This document shows, piece after piece, positions 34,943-44,020 of a DNA stretch of 64,000 nucleotides; positions within the stretch are counted from its first letter, which is position 1; each line of letters starts with the position of its first letter. Position numbers and translations under genes: made by a program. The DNA comes from Actinomadura opuntiae (GTDB lineage Bacteria > Actinomycetota > Actinomycetes > Streptosporangiales > Streptosporangiaceae): NCBI RefSeq assembly GCF_030283205.1, contig NZ_JASNWF010000009.1:62001-126000 (forward strand), read 5' to 3'. Below the pieces are notes generated by a model. It searched no databases and had not been told where the DNA came from. It worked only from the letters and a program-made list of their open reading frames with translations.

Positions 34943-37900
34943 TCATTCGGGCGGTCTCACGAGCGGGAGCAGCGGCGTCACCGCCGCGCCGTTCGGCCGG
35001 TTGCCGCCGCCGCCCCGCACCTTGCGGCAGGCGGGGTCGCCCCGGTGGATCGTGCACCACCAGGGCGGCGGGGGGTTGCTCGGCGGCTTGTTCGGGTCGC
35101 AGTTCGTCTGGAACGGCGTCTGGCACGGCTGGCCGTTGCCGTGGCCGCCGCCCCCGTCGCCGCCGCCCTTGCAGCGCGGGTCGTACTTGCCGATGGGGGT
35201 GTTGCACCACGGCGGCCTGTCGTCGTGCTTCTTCTTCTTGGGCGGCAGCTTCGCCCACTTCTGCACGATGCCGCCCCACACCGGGTTCGGGAACGGCTCG
35301 ATGTCCATCCCCCGGGTCGCCTGCGCCATGTAGGAGCGCCAGATCCGGGCCGGGATCGTCCCGCCCTCGACCTCGCCGATCTGCGGCAGGACCACCGACT
35401 TCTTCTGGTGGTCGGGCCCGACCTCGTCGTTGTACATCGTCACCGCGGTCGACACCTGCGGGACGAACCCGATGAACCACGACGACACGTTCCGGTCGGT
35501 CGTCCCGGTCTTGCCCGCCGCGGGACGGCCGTCCGGCAGCGCCGCCGCCGTCGCCGTACCGCTCTTGACGACCTGCTGGAGCGCGTACGTCGCGTCCGCC
35601 GCGACCTTCGCGTCGAACACCCGGTGCGTCTTGACCGTCGGCCTCAGCCGGACCGTCCGGTTGTCGCTCTGCTTGACGATCTTGATGACGTGCGGCTCGT
35701 GGTACACCCCGCCGTTGGCGAACGCCTGGTAGCCCGCCGCCTGCTCGACCGGCCGGATGCTGTTCACGCCGAGCGCCAGGTTGAGCTGCTTGCGGTACGG
35801 ATCGAGCAGGTCGGGGGAGACGCCCGCGTCCTCCGCCGTCTTGATCGTCTCCGGCACGCCGACCTTGGCGATCAGCTGGATGAACGCGGTGTTCACCGAC
35901 TCCTTCAGCGCCGTGACGAGGTCGACGGCCGGCGCCACGTTGTGGCTGTTCGGCACCTCGACCGCGCCCGGCGTCCCCTTCGGGACGGCGTTCCCGGTGT
36001 TCGGGTCGATCGGGACCTTCGACCTGCCCTCGACCATGCTCTTGAGGCTGTAGTTCTGCTTCAGCGCCGTCGCCAGCACGTACGGCTTCATCGCCGACCC
36101 CGCCTGCGCCGACCCCTTCCACACGTTGTCGAACGCCTGGTCCAGGTAGTCCGGCCCGCCGTAGAACGCGATGACCTCGCCGTTGGCGGTGTTCACCGAC
36201 ACCAGCCCGACGCGGATGCCCTTCTTCGCCAGCTTCTTCGGGTTCACCTGCGCGACGGTGTGCTCGGCGGCCTTCCTGGCCATCGCCATCCGCTTGCGGT
36301 CGAACGTCGTGTAGACGCGCAGGCCCTTGGTCGTCAGCTCCTTCTGGTCGATGTGCTGCCGGCGCAGCTCCTCCTTGGCCCGCATCAGCATGTAGCCGCG
36401 CTGCCCGCCGTACAGCTGGTCGCCGGTGCCGGCCTCCTTCACCTTCGGCAGGTGCTGCATGTACCTGTCGGCGTCGGCCTTCGACAGCTTGCCCATCGAG
36501 ACCATGCCCTTGAGCGTGTACTGGTACCGGCCGGTCACGTACGCCCGGTTGGCCTTCTCGGCCGGGTCCCGGTTCGCGTCCTGGATCATGCCGCCGAGCA
36601 GGGCCGCCTGGTCCGGCTTGAGCCGCCACACGTCGACGCCGAAGTACTCGCGGGACGCGGCCTGGATGCCGTAGGTGTCGCGGCCGAAGTAGATCGTGTT
36701 CAGGTACAGCTTGAGGATCTCGTCCTTGGAGCGGCTCTTGTCCAGCTTCACCGCGATGAACAGCTCCTTGAACTTCCGGCTCATCGTCCGGTTGTTCGGG
36801 TCGGAGTAGTAGTTCTTCGCCAGCTGCTGGGTGATCGTGGACCCGCCGCCGTGGCCGCCGGTCACGTTCACCCACACCGCGCGCGCCGTGCCCTTGACCG
36901 AGAACCCGGGGTCGCTGCGGAAGCTGCGGTTCTCCGCCGCGAGCACCGCGTCCTGCACGAACGGCGGCACCTGCTTCAGCTCGACGCTCTGCCGCTTCTT
37001 GCCGATCCGGCCGATCTCGGTGCCGTCGGTGTAGTAGAAGATCGACGCCTGGTCCTCGACGCCCGCCACCGTGGGCTCCTGCGGCGTCGGCGTGTTCGCG
37101 TAGGCCACCCCGACCATGGTGACGAAGCCGGCGACGCCGAGGAGGAGGACCCCGGTCACGACCTTCCAGGACGGCAGGAACCGCCGCCATCCCGTGGTGC
37201 GGGACCGCAGATGATCGACGAGGCTCCGCTTCCCCGGCCCGCGCCCGGGCCCGCCGGGCCCGCCGGGGCCGCCGGGACCACCAGGTCCGCCCGGTCCGCC
37301 CGGTCCGCCGGGACCGCCGGACGAGCCGCCGCTGCGGAACTTGGCCAGCACCCCGCTGACCGCGCCCAGCGCACCGGCCACCGGGCCGCCCGCGGCACCG
37401 GCCCCACCGGGCACGCCCGGGGAGTTGAACCCGGCCGGCGCCCCGAAGCCGCCTGGCATTCCGGGCCCGCCTTGCGGACCGGGGCCCATCGGCCCACCGG
37501 CACCGTTCGGCCTGCCCGGCCCGCCGTAGCCACCGGGACCATTCGGTCCGCCCTGGCCGCCGGGCCCTGCCGAGCCTCCGGGACCACCGGGGCCACCAGG
37601 CCCGAAGCCGCCGGGACCACCAGGACCGCCGGGGCCGGGTTGGGCCATGGGGCCGGGGCCTGCGGGGCCATGCATCGGGGAGTTGGCAGGGGAGCCGGGC
37701 ATACCCGGCGCGGGCGGCGGGGCCGCGGCGCCGTGGAGGTCGGGCATGGTGAGGGGCCCGGGGTCGTCCGCCGGCGGCGGCTTCGCCTCGCCGGACGGCG
37801 CTCCGGGGCCGGACGAGGCGGGACGCGCGAGCGGCCCCTGGCCCAGGGGGTCTCCGCCGAAGTCGCCGGTCCCGCCGGAAGAGGGAGCCGCGTTGCCCGG

Positions 37901-38374
37901 GCCGGAGGCGTGCTTCGGCGCGTGCGCGCGCGCGTCCGCGGCCGGCCCGCCCGTGAAGGAGGGGGAGCCGAGCGGGTCGTCCGGCAGGAAGGCGGCGCCC
38001 GGCTGCGGGCTCAGCCGCGGGCTCGGCGGCCCGCTCGCGCCGGGGCTCTGCTGCTCGGCCGGGCCGGAGTCCGGGCGGGCGGGCGGCTGCGGAGCCGACG
38101 CGTCCGGCGGGCCGGCGGAGCCGGGCGGGGGTCCGAAGACGGCGGTCGCGTCGAGTCTGATCCCCGAGGCGTCCACGGGAGGCGGCGGGGAGCCGAGGGG
38201 CCCGGGGCTCTGGCCGGGCGCGCCCGGGGGAGGCGACGGGGGCCCGCCGGCGTCGCCGGCACGGCTGCGGGCGTCCGGGACCTCCGGTTCGCCGGTGCGG
38301 CCGAGACGGGGGATCTGGTGCCCGCCCGGCCCTGGCGACCCGGACTCCGGTCGGGGCTGGCTTGGATTACTCAC
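34943..38374 (-). CDS. Class A penicillin-binding protein with ~400-residue disordered N-terminal tail
   Basis: 1143 residues from GTG at 38374. The cytoplasmic N-terminus (1-402) is Pro/Gly/Ser-rich, with collagen-like GGPGGPGG runs at 248-380; TM at 404-426. Transglycosylase: VLAAENRSFRSDPGFS (Glu481; Asn replaces the usual Asp) and [15 protein letters not shown]. Transpeptidase: AGSAMKPYV (Ser760-x-x-Lys763), ESVNTA (Ser826-Val-Asn828), AAGKTGTT (Lys955-Thr-Gly-Thr). The tail has six cysteines in the same pattern as the paralogue. Usual class A PBPs are 700-850 residues; the extra length is almost all in the cytoplasmic tail, which may be a scaffold for division or elongation proteins (inference). 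Confidence 0.95.
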   Translation of the reverse strand: MSNPSQPRPESGSPGPGGHQIPRLGRTGEPEVPDARSRAGDAGGPPSPPPGAPGQSPGPLGSPPPPVDASGIRLDATAVFGPPPGSAGPPDASAPQPPARPDSGPAEQQSPGASGPPSPRLSPQPGAAFLPDDPLGSPSFTGGPAADARAHAPKHASGPGNAAPSSGGTGDFGGDPLGQGPLARPASSGPGAPSGEAKPPPADDPGPLTMPDLHGAAAPPPAPGMPGSPANSPMHGPAGPGPMAQPGPGGPGGPGGFGPGGPGGPGGSAGPGGQGGPNGPGGYGGPGRPNGAGGPMGPGPQGGPGMPGGFGAPAGFNSPGVPGGAGAAGGPVAGALGAVSGVLAKFRSGGSSGGPGGPGGPGGPGGPGGPGGPGGPGRGPGKRSLVDHLRSRTTGWRRFLPSWKVVTGVLLLGVAGFVTMVGVAYANTPTPQEPTVAGVEDQASIFYYTDGTEIGRIGKKRQSVELKQVPPFVQDAVLAAENRSFRSDPGFSVKGTARAVWVNVTGGHGGGSTITQQLAKNYYSDPNNRTMSRKFKELFIAVKLDKSRSKDEILKLYLNTIYFGRDTYGIQAASREYFGVDVWRLKPDQAALLGGMIQDANRDPAEKANRAYVTGRYQYTLKGMVSMGKLSKADADRYMQHLPKVKEAGTGDQLYGGQRGYMLMRAKEELRRQHIDQKELTTKGLRVYTTFDRKRMAMARKAAEHTVAQVNPKKLAKKGIRVGLVSVNTANGEVIAFYGGPDYLDQAFDNVWKGSAQAGSAMKPYVLATALKQNYSLKSMVEGRSKVPIDPNTGNAVPKGTPGAVEVPNSHNVAPAVDLVTALKESVNTAFIQLIAKVGVPETIKTAEDAGVSPDLLDPYRKQLNLALGVNSIRPVEQAAGYQAFANGGVYHEPHVIKIVKQSDNRTVRLRPTVKTHRVFDAKVAADATYALQQVVKSGTATAAALPDGRPAAGKTGTTDRNVSSWFIGFVPQVSTAVTMYNDEVGPDHQKKSVVLPQIGEVEGGTIPARIWRSYMAQATRGMDIEPFPNPVWGGIVQKWAKLPPKKKKHDDRPPWCNTPIGKYDPRCKGGGDGGGGHGNGQPCQTPFQTNCDPNKPPSNPPPPWWCTIHRGDPACRKVRGGGGNRPNGAAVTPLLPLVRPPE

Positions 38375-38759
38375 GCGACCTCATCAACAGGGGACGACGG
38401 CGGCGGTCCACCGGGGTCCGGAGGGGGCCTCCGGGCCGGCCGGCGGCTCGTGCGCCGTCCGAAGATTACTGTGCGGGCTGGTGAGCGGGGGGAGCACGGT
38501 GCTTGGCGGGGTACCGTTCCGGCTGGTCAGGCGCCCGGTCGTCGGTGGATCCTCCTCTCGTGTTCACCGCACGAGGCGCACCGCCCCGCGGCCGGGGGCA
38601 GGGCACGGCCGATGGTTCCAGCCGCAACTTTGACACACTTCCGCCACATACACCCTGGATTCGCCGTATTCGCGGCCCTCCGCGGCTCGTCCGCGGCCGC
38701 TTCCGCACGCCCGGATTCGGCGGTCGGCTTGCCAGGATGCGACCGGGTACGTATCTTTG
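38375..38759. other. Upstream region of the second PBP gene (no gene)
   Basis: 385 bp between the PBP start and the padR operator. The first 14 bp (gcgacctcatcaac) duplicate the leader of the paralogous PBP gene and contain its RBS (gaggt on the minus strand). The rest shows no supported coding region; promoters for the PBP and padR genes are expected here. Confidence 0.5.
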
Positions 38760-38795
38760 CGATGTATCGAGTCGATACATTCACTCGATACATCG
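38760..38795. promoter_or_regulatory. Large palindromic PadR operator
   Basis: A perfect 13-bp inverted repeat (cgatgtatcgagt at 38760-38772, complement at 38783-38795) with a nested 19-bp palindrome atgtatcga-g-tcgatacat at 38762-38780. The TCGATACAT half-site thus occurs three times. Ends 34 bp before the padR start. AT-rich against the background, so it stands out. Confidence 0.75.
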
Positions 38796-38829
38796 AACGG
38801 AGACATACGACTCTGCGGAGGGACTCGCG

Positions 38830-39450
38830 ATGGCGACCAGGAAGGGTGCGGGCGTGCTCGAGCTCGCCGTGCTCGGCCTGCTGCACGAGTCCCCCATGCA
38901 CGGCTACGAGCTGCGCAAGCGGCTCAACGCCCTGCTCGGCATGTTCCGCGCCTTCTCGTACGGGACCCTCTATCCGTGCCTCAAGCAGCTCCTGGCCAAC
39001 GGGCTGATCGTCGAGGACCGGCCGGAGGAGCCGAACGCGACGCTGGCACTGCAGAGCCGCCGGTCGAAGATCGTTTACAAGCTCACCGCCGACGGCAAGG
39101 AGCGGCTCCAGAACCTCCTGACCGAGGCCGGTCCGGCGTCCTGGGAGGACGAGGGGTTCGGCGTGCACTTCGCCTTCTTCTCGCACACCCGCGCCGACGT
39201 CCGGCTGCGGATCCTCGAAGGCCGGCGCAGCCGGCTCGAGGAACGCCTGGAGAGCGTCCGCGCCGCCCTCGGCCGCACCCGGGAACGGGTCGACTCCTAC
39301 ACCCTGGAGCTGCAGAACCACGGGCTGGAGTCGGTCGAGCGCGAGGTCCGGTGGCTCAACGAGCTCATCGGCCGCGAGCGGGCCGAGCAGGAACAGCAAG
39401 CAAGGTCTTTCGAAAGCAACAAGGACATGCCTCGGGACAAGGGCCGCTGA
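38830..39450 (+). CDS. PadR-family transcriptional regulator
   Basis: 206 residues from ATG at 38830 with ggaggga upstream. Winged [54 protein letters not shown] and the wing [23 protein letters not shown] long C-terminal helix ([41 protein letters not shown]) matches the PadR-s2/Rv0047c type rather than the short PadR-s1. Followed 112 bp later by ino1 on the same strand, as in M. tuberculosis (Rv0047c-ino1), so both may be one unit controlled by the palindrome upstream. Confidence 0.92.
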   Translation: MATRKGAGVLELAVLGLLHESPMHGYELRKRLNALLGMFRAFSYGTLYPCLKQLLANGLIVEDRPEEPNATLALQSRRSKIVYKLTADGKERLQNLLTEAGPASWEDEGFGVHFAFFSHTRADVRLRILEGRRSRLEERLESVRAALGRTRERVDSYTLELQNHGLESVEREVRWLNELIGRERAEQEQQARSFESNKDMPRDKGR

Positions 39451-39562
39451 GGAGCGGCCCCACCTGGGACGGGTGAACTCCACCTCAGGTCCCGCCAGTG
39501 GTGGCGTTCGCCCTCCGGGGCGGGCGAGGATCGCAACCGCAAGAGAGTTAAGGAGCAATCGG

Positions 39563-40642
39563 ATGGGTTCCGTGCGCGTAGCCATCGTGGGTGTGGGCAA
39601 CTGCGCCTCTTCGCTCGTCCAGGGTGTCGAGTTCTACAGGAACGCGAGCCCCGAGACGCGGGTCCCCGGCCTCATGCACGTGCAGTTCGGCGACTACCAC
39701 GTGGGCGACGTCGAGTTCGTCGCCGCGTTCGACGTCGACGCCAAGAAGGTCGGGATGGACCTGTCCGAGGCCATCCACGCCAGCGAGAACAACACGATCA
39801 AGTTCGCCGACGTGCCGCCGACCGGCGTCACCGTCCAGCGCGGCCACACCTTCGACGGCCTCGGCGAGTACTACCTCGACATCATCGAGGAGTCCGACGC
39901 CGAGCCGGTCGACGTGGTGCAGGCGCTGAAGGACGCGCGGGTCGACGTCCTCGTGTCCTACCTGCCGGTGGGCTCGGAGGAGGCCGACCGCTTCTACGCC
40001 CAGTGCGCCATCGACGCCAAGGTCGCGTTCGTCAACGCGCTGCCGGTGTTCATCGCCTCCGACCCCGAGTGGGCGCAGAAGTTCACCGACGCGGGCGTCC
40101 CGATCGTCGGCGACGACATCAAGTCGCAGGTCGGCGCGACCATCACGCACCGCGTCATGGCCAAGCTGTTCGAGGACCGCGGCGTCGAGCTGCTGCGCAC
40201 GTACCAGCTCAACTTCGGCGGCAACATGGACTTCATGAACATGCTGGAGCGCAAGCGGCTCCAGTCCAAGAAGATCTCCAAGACGCAGTCGGTCACCTCG
40301 CAGATCCCGCACGAGATGGCCAAGGCCGACGTGCACATCGGCCCGTCGGACCACGTGCCGTGGCTGGACGACCGCAAGTGGGCCTACGTCCGCCTGGAGG
40401 GCAAGTCCTTCGGCGACACCCCGCTGAACCTGGAGTACAAGCTGGAGGTCTGGGACTCCCCGAACTCCGCCGGCGTGATCATCGACGCGGTGCGCGCCGC
40501 GAAGATCGCCAAGGACCGCGGCATCGGCGGCCCGATCCTGTCGGCCAGCTCCTACTTCATGAAGTCGCCGCCGGAGCAGTACAACGACGACCAGGCCCGC
40601 CAGGCCGTCGAGAAGTTCATCGCCGGCGAGGTCGACCGCTGA
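39563..40642 (+). CDS. ino1: Inositol-3-phosphate synthase
   Basis: 359 residues from ATG at 39563 (aaggag RBS), the length of actinobacterial Ino1. NAD-binding start [20 protein letters not shown]; catalytic-region blocks [83 protein letters not shown] and [21 protein letters not shown]. Converts glucose 6-phosphate to myo-inositol 3-phosphate for phosphatidylinositol and mycothiol. A strong terminator follows. Confidence 0.97.
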   Translation: MGSVRVAIVGVGNCASSLVQGVEFYRNASPETRVPGLMHVQFGDYHVGDVEFVAAFDVDAKKVGMDLSEAIHASENNTIKFADVPPTGVTVQRGHTFDGLGEYYLDIIEESDAEPVDVVQALKDARVDVLVSYLPVGSEEADRFYAQCAIDAKVAFVNALPVFIASDPEWAQKFTDAGVPIVGDDIKSQVGATITHRVMAKLFEDRGVELLRTYQLNFGGNMDFMNMLERKRLQSKKISKTQSVTSQIPHEMAKADVHIGPSDHVPWLDDRKWAYVRLEGKSFGDTPLNLEYKLEVWDSPNSAGVIIDAVRAAKIAKDRGIGGPILSASSYFMKSPPEQYNDDQARQAVEKFIAGEVDR

Positions 40643-40703
40643 GTCGTCCGCGGACGGTCCGAGCGCCTCGCGCGTGCTGAGAGTCTCGTCACAATGCTCT
40701 CGT

Positions 40704-40744
40704 AGGACGCCCTGACAGTGGACATCCCGCTGTCAGGGCGTCCT
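40704..40744 (+). terminator. Terminator of the padR-ino1 unit
   Basis: Perfect 15-bp stem aggacgccctgacag / ctgtcagggcgtcct with an 11-nt loop, 61 bp past the ino1 stop, followed by tacttctct. Confidence 0.85.
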
Positions 40745-40854
40745 TACTTCTCTACAGAAAACGGTGATGTAGCGGCTCTTTGTCACGCTCTGGCCCTACT
40801 GTGACACCGCCGGTTATCGCACACCAGCTGCCGAGTGCCGGACTGGAGGACGAG

Positions 40855-42624
40855 ATGGCGCGCGAGGTGATCAAGGTGACGGCGGGCATCGCCGGGCTCG
40901 CGGTCGGGCTGGCCGCGTGCGGCGGCGGAGGCGGCGGCGCCTCCGCGGACGGCCCGCCCCGCGACGGCGACACGCTCCGGGTCGTCGGCTCGTCCGACGT
41001 CGAGCACCTGGACACCGCCTCGGTCGCCAGCGTCGGCGGGTACGGGCTCGCCCGCACGTTCGCCCGGACGCTGTTCGCGACCCGCGCGTCCAACGACTTC
41101 GCCGAGACGATCCCCGTCCGGGCCGACGCCGCGGCGCGGCTGCCCAGCAGGGAGAACGGCGACATCGGCAAGGACGGGCGCACCTACACGATCCGGCTGC
41201 GCGACGGCGTCGCGTGGAGCACCTCGCCGCCCCGCGCGGTGACCGCGCAGGACTTCGTCCGCGGGTTCCAGCGCCTGTGCAACCCGGCGTCGCCGTCCGC
41301 CGGCAAGGGCTACTACATCTCCACGATCAAGGGCATGGACGGCTTCTGCCGCGGCTTCGCCGGCGTGGACGCCAAGGACGCCAGGGCGATCGCCGGCTAC
41401 CAGCGCGCCCACCAGATCGCCGGCGTCCGCGCCAAGGACGACCGGACGCTGGTGTTCACGCTGAAGCGCCCCGCCAGCGACTTCCTGAACCTGCTGGCGC
41501 TGCCGTTCACCGCCGCCGCGCCGCGCGAGTACGACGCCTACGTGCCCGACAGCCCCGCCTTCCGGCAGCACATGATCTCCGACGGCCCGTACCGCATCGC
41601 CGAGTACCGGCCGGGGATCTCCTACCTGCTGACGCGCAACCCCGCCTGGCGGCAGGACAGCGACCCGATCCGCGAGCGGCACGTGGAGCGGATCCAGATC
41701 ACCCTCGGCCAGGACTCGCCGGAGAACGTCCAGCAGCAGATCGAGCAGGGCGCCGCCGACCTCGCGTGGGACCAGCCCGTCCCGACCTCGGCGATCCCGC
41801 GGCTGCGCGACGATCCGCGCTTCGCCGTCCTGGAGACCCCGAACAGCAGCCCCTACCTGGTGTTCAACCTGCACAGCCCGAACAACGGCGGCGCGCTCGG
41901 CGACCGGGCCGTCCGGCAGGCGCTGGAGTACGCGGTCGACCGCAGCGCCCTCATCAAGATCGTCGGCGGTCCGCTGGTGGCCAAGCCGCTGCACACGGTG
42001 ATCCCGCCCGGCAACTCCGGCTACGCCGCCGCCGACCCCTACCCGACGCCCAACGAGTCCGGCGACCCGGGCAAGTGCCGCCAGCTGCTGGCCAAGACCG
42101 GGCACCGCAAGCTCACGCTGCGGTTCCCGTACCGCACCAACAGCGTCCACAAGCTCATCGCCCAGTCCATCGCGGCGAACCTCTCCGCCTGCGGCGTCGC
42201 CACGAAGCTCGCACCCGACACCGGCGGCTCGTTCTACTCCAGCACCATCGCGACGCCCGCCCGCGCCCGCGAGGGCCAGTGGGACATCGCCGCCCCGGGC
42301 TGGACCCCCGACTGGTACGGCAACAACGGCCGCTCGATCATCCAGCCGCTGTTCGACGGCCGCTCCTACGGGCAGAACTCCACCGACTACGGCGGCTACA
42401 ACAACCCGCAGGTCAACGCGCTGATCGACGGCGCGCTCACCGCGTCCGACGCCGACCACGCGGCTGGCTACTGGCAGCGCGCCGACCAGCTGATCATGGC
42501 GGACGCCGCGATCGTCCCGCTGATCGACCGCGCCACCACGCTCTTCCGCTCCTCCCGCGTCCACGGCGCCCGCTTCGTCCCGATCGCCGCCGGCTACGAC
42601 TACACCCGCCTGTGGCTGTCCTGA
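40855..42624 (+). CDS. Family 5 peptide-binding lipoprotein (OppA/DppA-like)
   Basis: 589 residues from ATG at 40855 (ggagg, 5-nt spacing). Lipoprotein signal: VIKVTAGIAGLAVGLAAC with the LAAC lipobox, then a Gly-rich linker. Mature part has the SBP_bac_5 pattern: GDTLRVVGSSDVEHLDTAS, TIRLRDGVAWSTSPPRAVTAQDFVRGFQRLCNP, DGPYRIAEYRPGISYLLTRNPAW, QALEYAVDRSALIKIVGGP and WDIAAPGWTPDWYGNNGRS. Binds peptides or similar ligands outside the membrane. No permease or ATPase genes adjoin; it may serve a remote transporter or, like mycobacterial LpqW-type proteins, act in envelope assembly. Confidence 0.9.
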   Translation: MAREVIKVTAGIAGLAVGLAACGGGGGGASADGPPRDGDTLRVVGSSDVEHLDTASVASVGGYGLARTFARTLFATRASNDFAETIPVRADAAARLPSRENGDIGKDGRTYTIRLRDGVAWSTSPPRAVTAQDFVRGFQRLCNPASPSAGKGYYISTIKGMDGFCRGFAGVDAKDARAIAGYQRAHQIAGVRAKDDRTLVFTLKRPASDFLNLLALPFTAAAPREYDAYVPDSPAFRQHMISDGPYRIAEYRPGISYLLTRNPAWRQDSDPIRERHVERIQITLGQDSPENVQQQIEQGAADLAWDQPVPTSAIPRLRDDPRFAVLETPNSSPYLVFNLHSPNNGGALGDRAVRQALEYAVDRSALIKIVGGPLVAKPLHTVIPPGNSGYAAADPYPTPNESGDPGKCRQLLAKTGHRKLTLRFPYRTNSVHKLIAQSIAANLSACGVATKLAPDTGGSFYSSTIATPARAREGQWDIAAPGWTPDWYGNNGRSIIQPLFDGRSYGQNSTDYGGYNNPQVNALIDGALTASDADHAAGYWQRADQLIMADAAIVPLIDRATTLFRSSRVHGARFVPIAAGYDYTRLWLS

Positions 42625-42684
42625 CGGCCGGGCGCGGCGGCGCGGGAGCGCCTCCCGCGCGGCGGCAGCGGGTACTTTGATCCG

Positions 42685-44007
42685 GTGAAAGCGGGTGAGC
42701 TGGGCGGGATCGTGCGCGGGCGGGACTTCCGCCGCCTGTACGCGACCCGGTTGACGTCCCAGCTCACCGACGGGGTGTTCCAGGTCGCGCTGGCCGGTTA
42801 CGTGTTCTTCTCGCCCGAGCGGCAGGCGACGGCCGGCAGGGCCGCGGCGGCGTTCGCGGTGACGCTGCTGCCGTACTCGGCGCTCGGGCCGTTCGCCGGG
42901 GTGTTCATCGACCGGTGGCAGCGGCGGCAGATCCTGGTGTGGACGCCGGTGCTGCGGGCGATGGTGGTACTGGTCGTGGCGGGGCTGGTCGCGGCGGGAC
43001 GCGACGGACCGGGCTTCTTCCTGGCGGTGCTGATCGTGCTGGGGGTCAACCGGTTCTTCCTGTCGGCGCTTTCGGCGGCGCTGCCGCACGTGGTGCGGCG
43101 CGAGCATCTGGTGACGGCGAACGCGTTCTCGGTGACGAGCGGGACGGTGATCGCCTTCGTGGGCGGCGGCGCGGGCTACCTGCTGCGCGCCGCGTTCGGC
43201 GGCGGGCAGCACGGCTCGGCGCTGATCCTGGCGTCGGGCGCCGGGATGTACCTGGCCGCCGGGGCGATCGCGACGCTGCTGCCGCGCGGGCTGCTCGGCC
43301 CGTATCCGGCGGAGGCCGAGGCGCTGGCGGGCCGCGCTGCGGGCCCGGACGCGCCGCGGGTGCGGGACGCGCTGGGCGCGGTGCTCAACGGCCTCGCCGA
43401 CGGTGCGCGGCACATCGCGCGGCGGCGGCAGGCGGCGCTCGCGCTGGCCGCGATCTCGTATCACCGGTTCATGTACGGGATCATCCTGATGATGACGCTG
43501 CTGCTGTGCCGCGGCCACTTCTCCGACGACGCCGACGAGGGGCTGGCGACGCTGGCGCTGATGCTCGGGGTGTCGGGGGCGGGGTACTTCGCGGCGGCGA
43601 TCGTGACGCCGCCGGTGGTGCGGCGGATCAGCAAGCCGGCGTGGATCGCCGTGCAGCTCGCCGCGACGGCGGCGGGGATGCTGCTGCTCGGGCTGCCGTT
43701 CTCCGAGCCGGCGTGGCTGGTGGGCGCGTTCTTGCTCGGGGTCGTGTCGCAGGGCGTGAAGCTGTGCGTCGACACCACGTTGCAGGAGACGATCGACGAC
43801 GCCTACCGGGGACGGGTGTTCTCGGTGTACGACATGCTGTTCAACACGACGTTCGCGGCGGCGGCCGCCATGGCGGCGACCTGGCTGCCGCCGGACGGCG
43901 TCGCCCCGATGACGGTGGTCGCGGTGGTCGTCGCGTACGCGGCGGGGGCGGCCGCGTTCTGGACGGCGACGGTCCGCGGCCCCAAGGCCGTCCCCGCGCG
44001 GGACTAG
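42685..44007 (+). CDS. MFS transporter
   Basis: 440 residues from GTG at 42685, about 12 membrane helices. Begins GRDFRRLYATRLTSQLTDGVFQVALAGYVFF, with the motif-A-like loop FAGVFIDRWQRRQILVWTPVLRAM, and later DTTLQETIDDAYRGRVFSVYDMLFNTTF, typical of the enterobactin-exporter/macrolide-efflux-like MFS group. Similar in placement to Rv0037c in the mycobacterial origin region. Substrate unknown. Follows the lipoprotein gene by 60 bp, so cotranscription is possible. Confidence 0.87.
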   Translation: MKAGELGGIVRGRDFRRLYATRLTSQLTDGVFQVALAGYVFFSPERQATAGRAAAAFAVTLLPYSALGPFAGVFIDRWQRRQILVWTPVLRAMVVLVVAGLVAAGRDGPGFFLAVLIVLGVNRFFLSALSAALPHVVRREHLVTANAFSVTSGTVIAFVGGGAGYLLRAAFGGGQHGSALILASGAGMYLAAGAIATLLPRGLLGPYPAEAEALAGRAAGPDAPRVRDALGAVLNGLADGARHIARRRQAALALAAISYHRFMYGIILMMTLLLCRGHFSDDADEGLATLALMLGVSGAGYFAAAIVTPPVVRRISKPAWIAVQLAATAAGMLLLGLPFSEPAWLVGAFLLGVVSQGVKLCVDTTLQETIDDAYRGRVFSVYDMLFNTTFAAAAAMAATWLPPDGVAPMTVVAVVVAYAAGAAAFWTATVRGPKAVPARD

Positions 44008-44020
44008 GCGCTCGGCACGG

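Noticed and set aside
34497-37190. An open frame of about 900 codons on the minus strand inside the PBP genes
   Set aside because: It is an out-of-frame shadow of the PBP gene with Arg/Gly-rich sequence and no domains; PBP catalytic motifs lie in the other frame.
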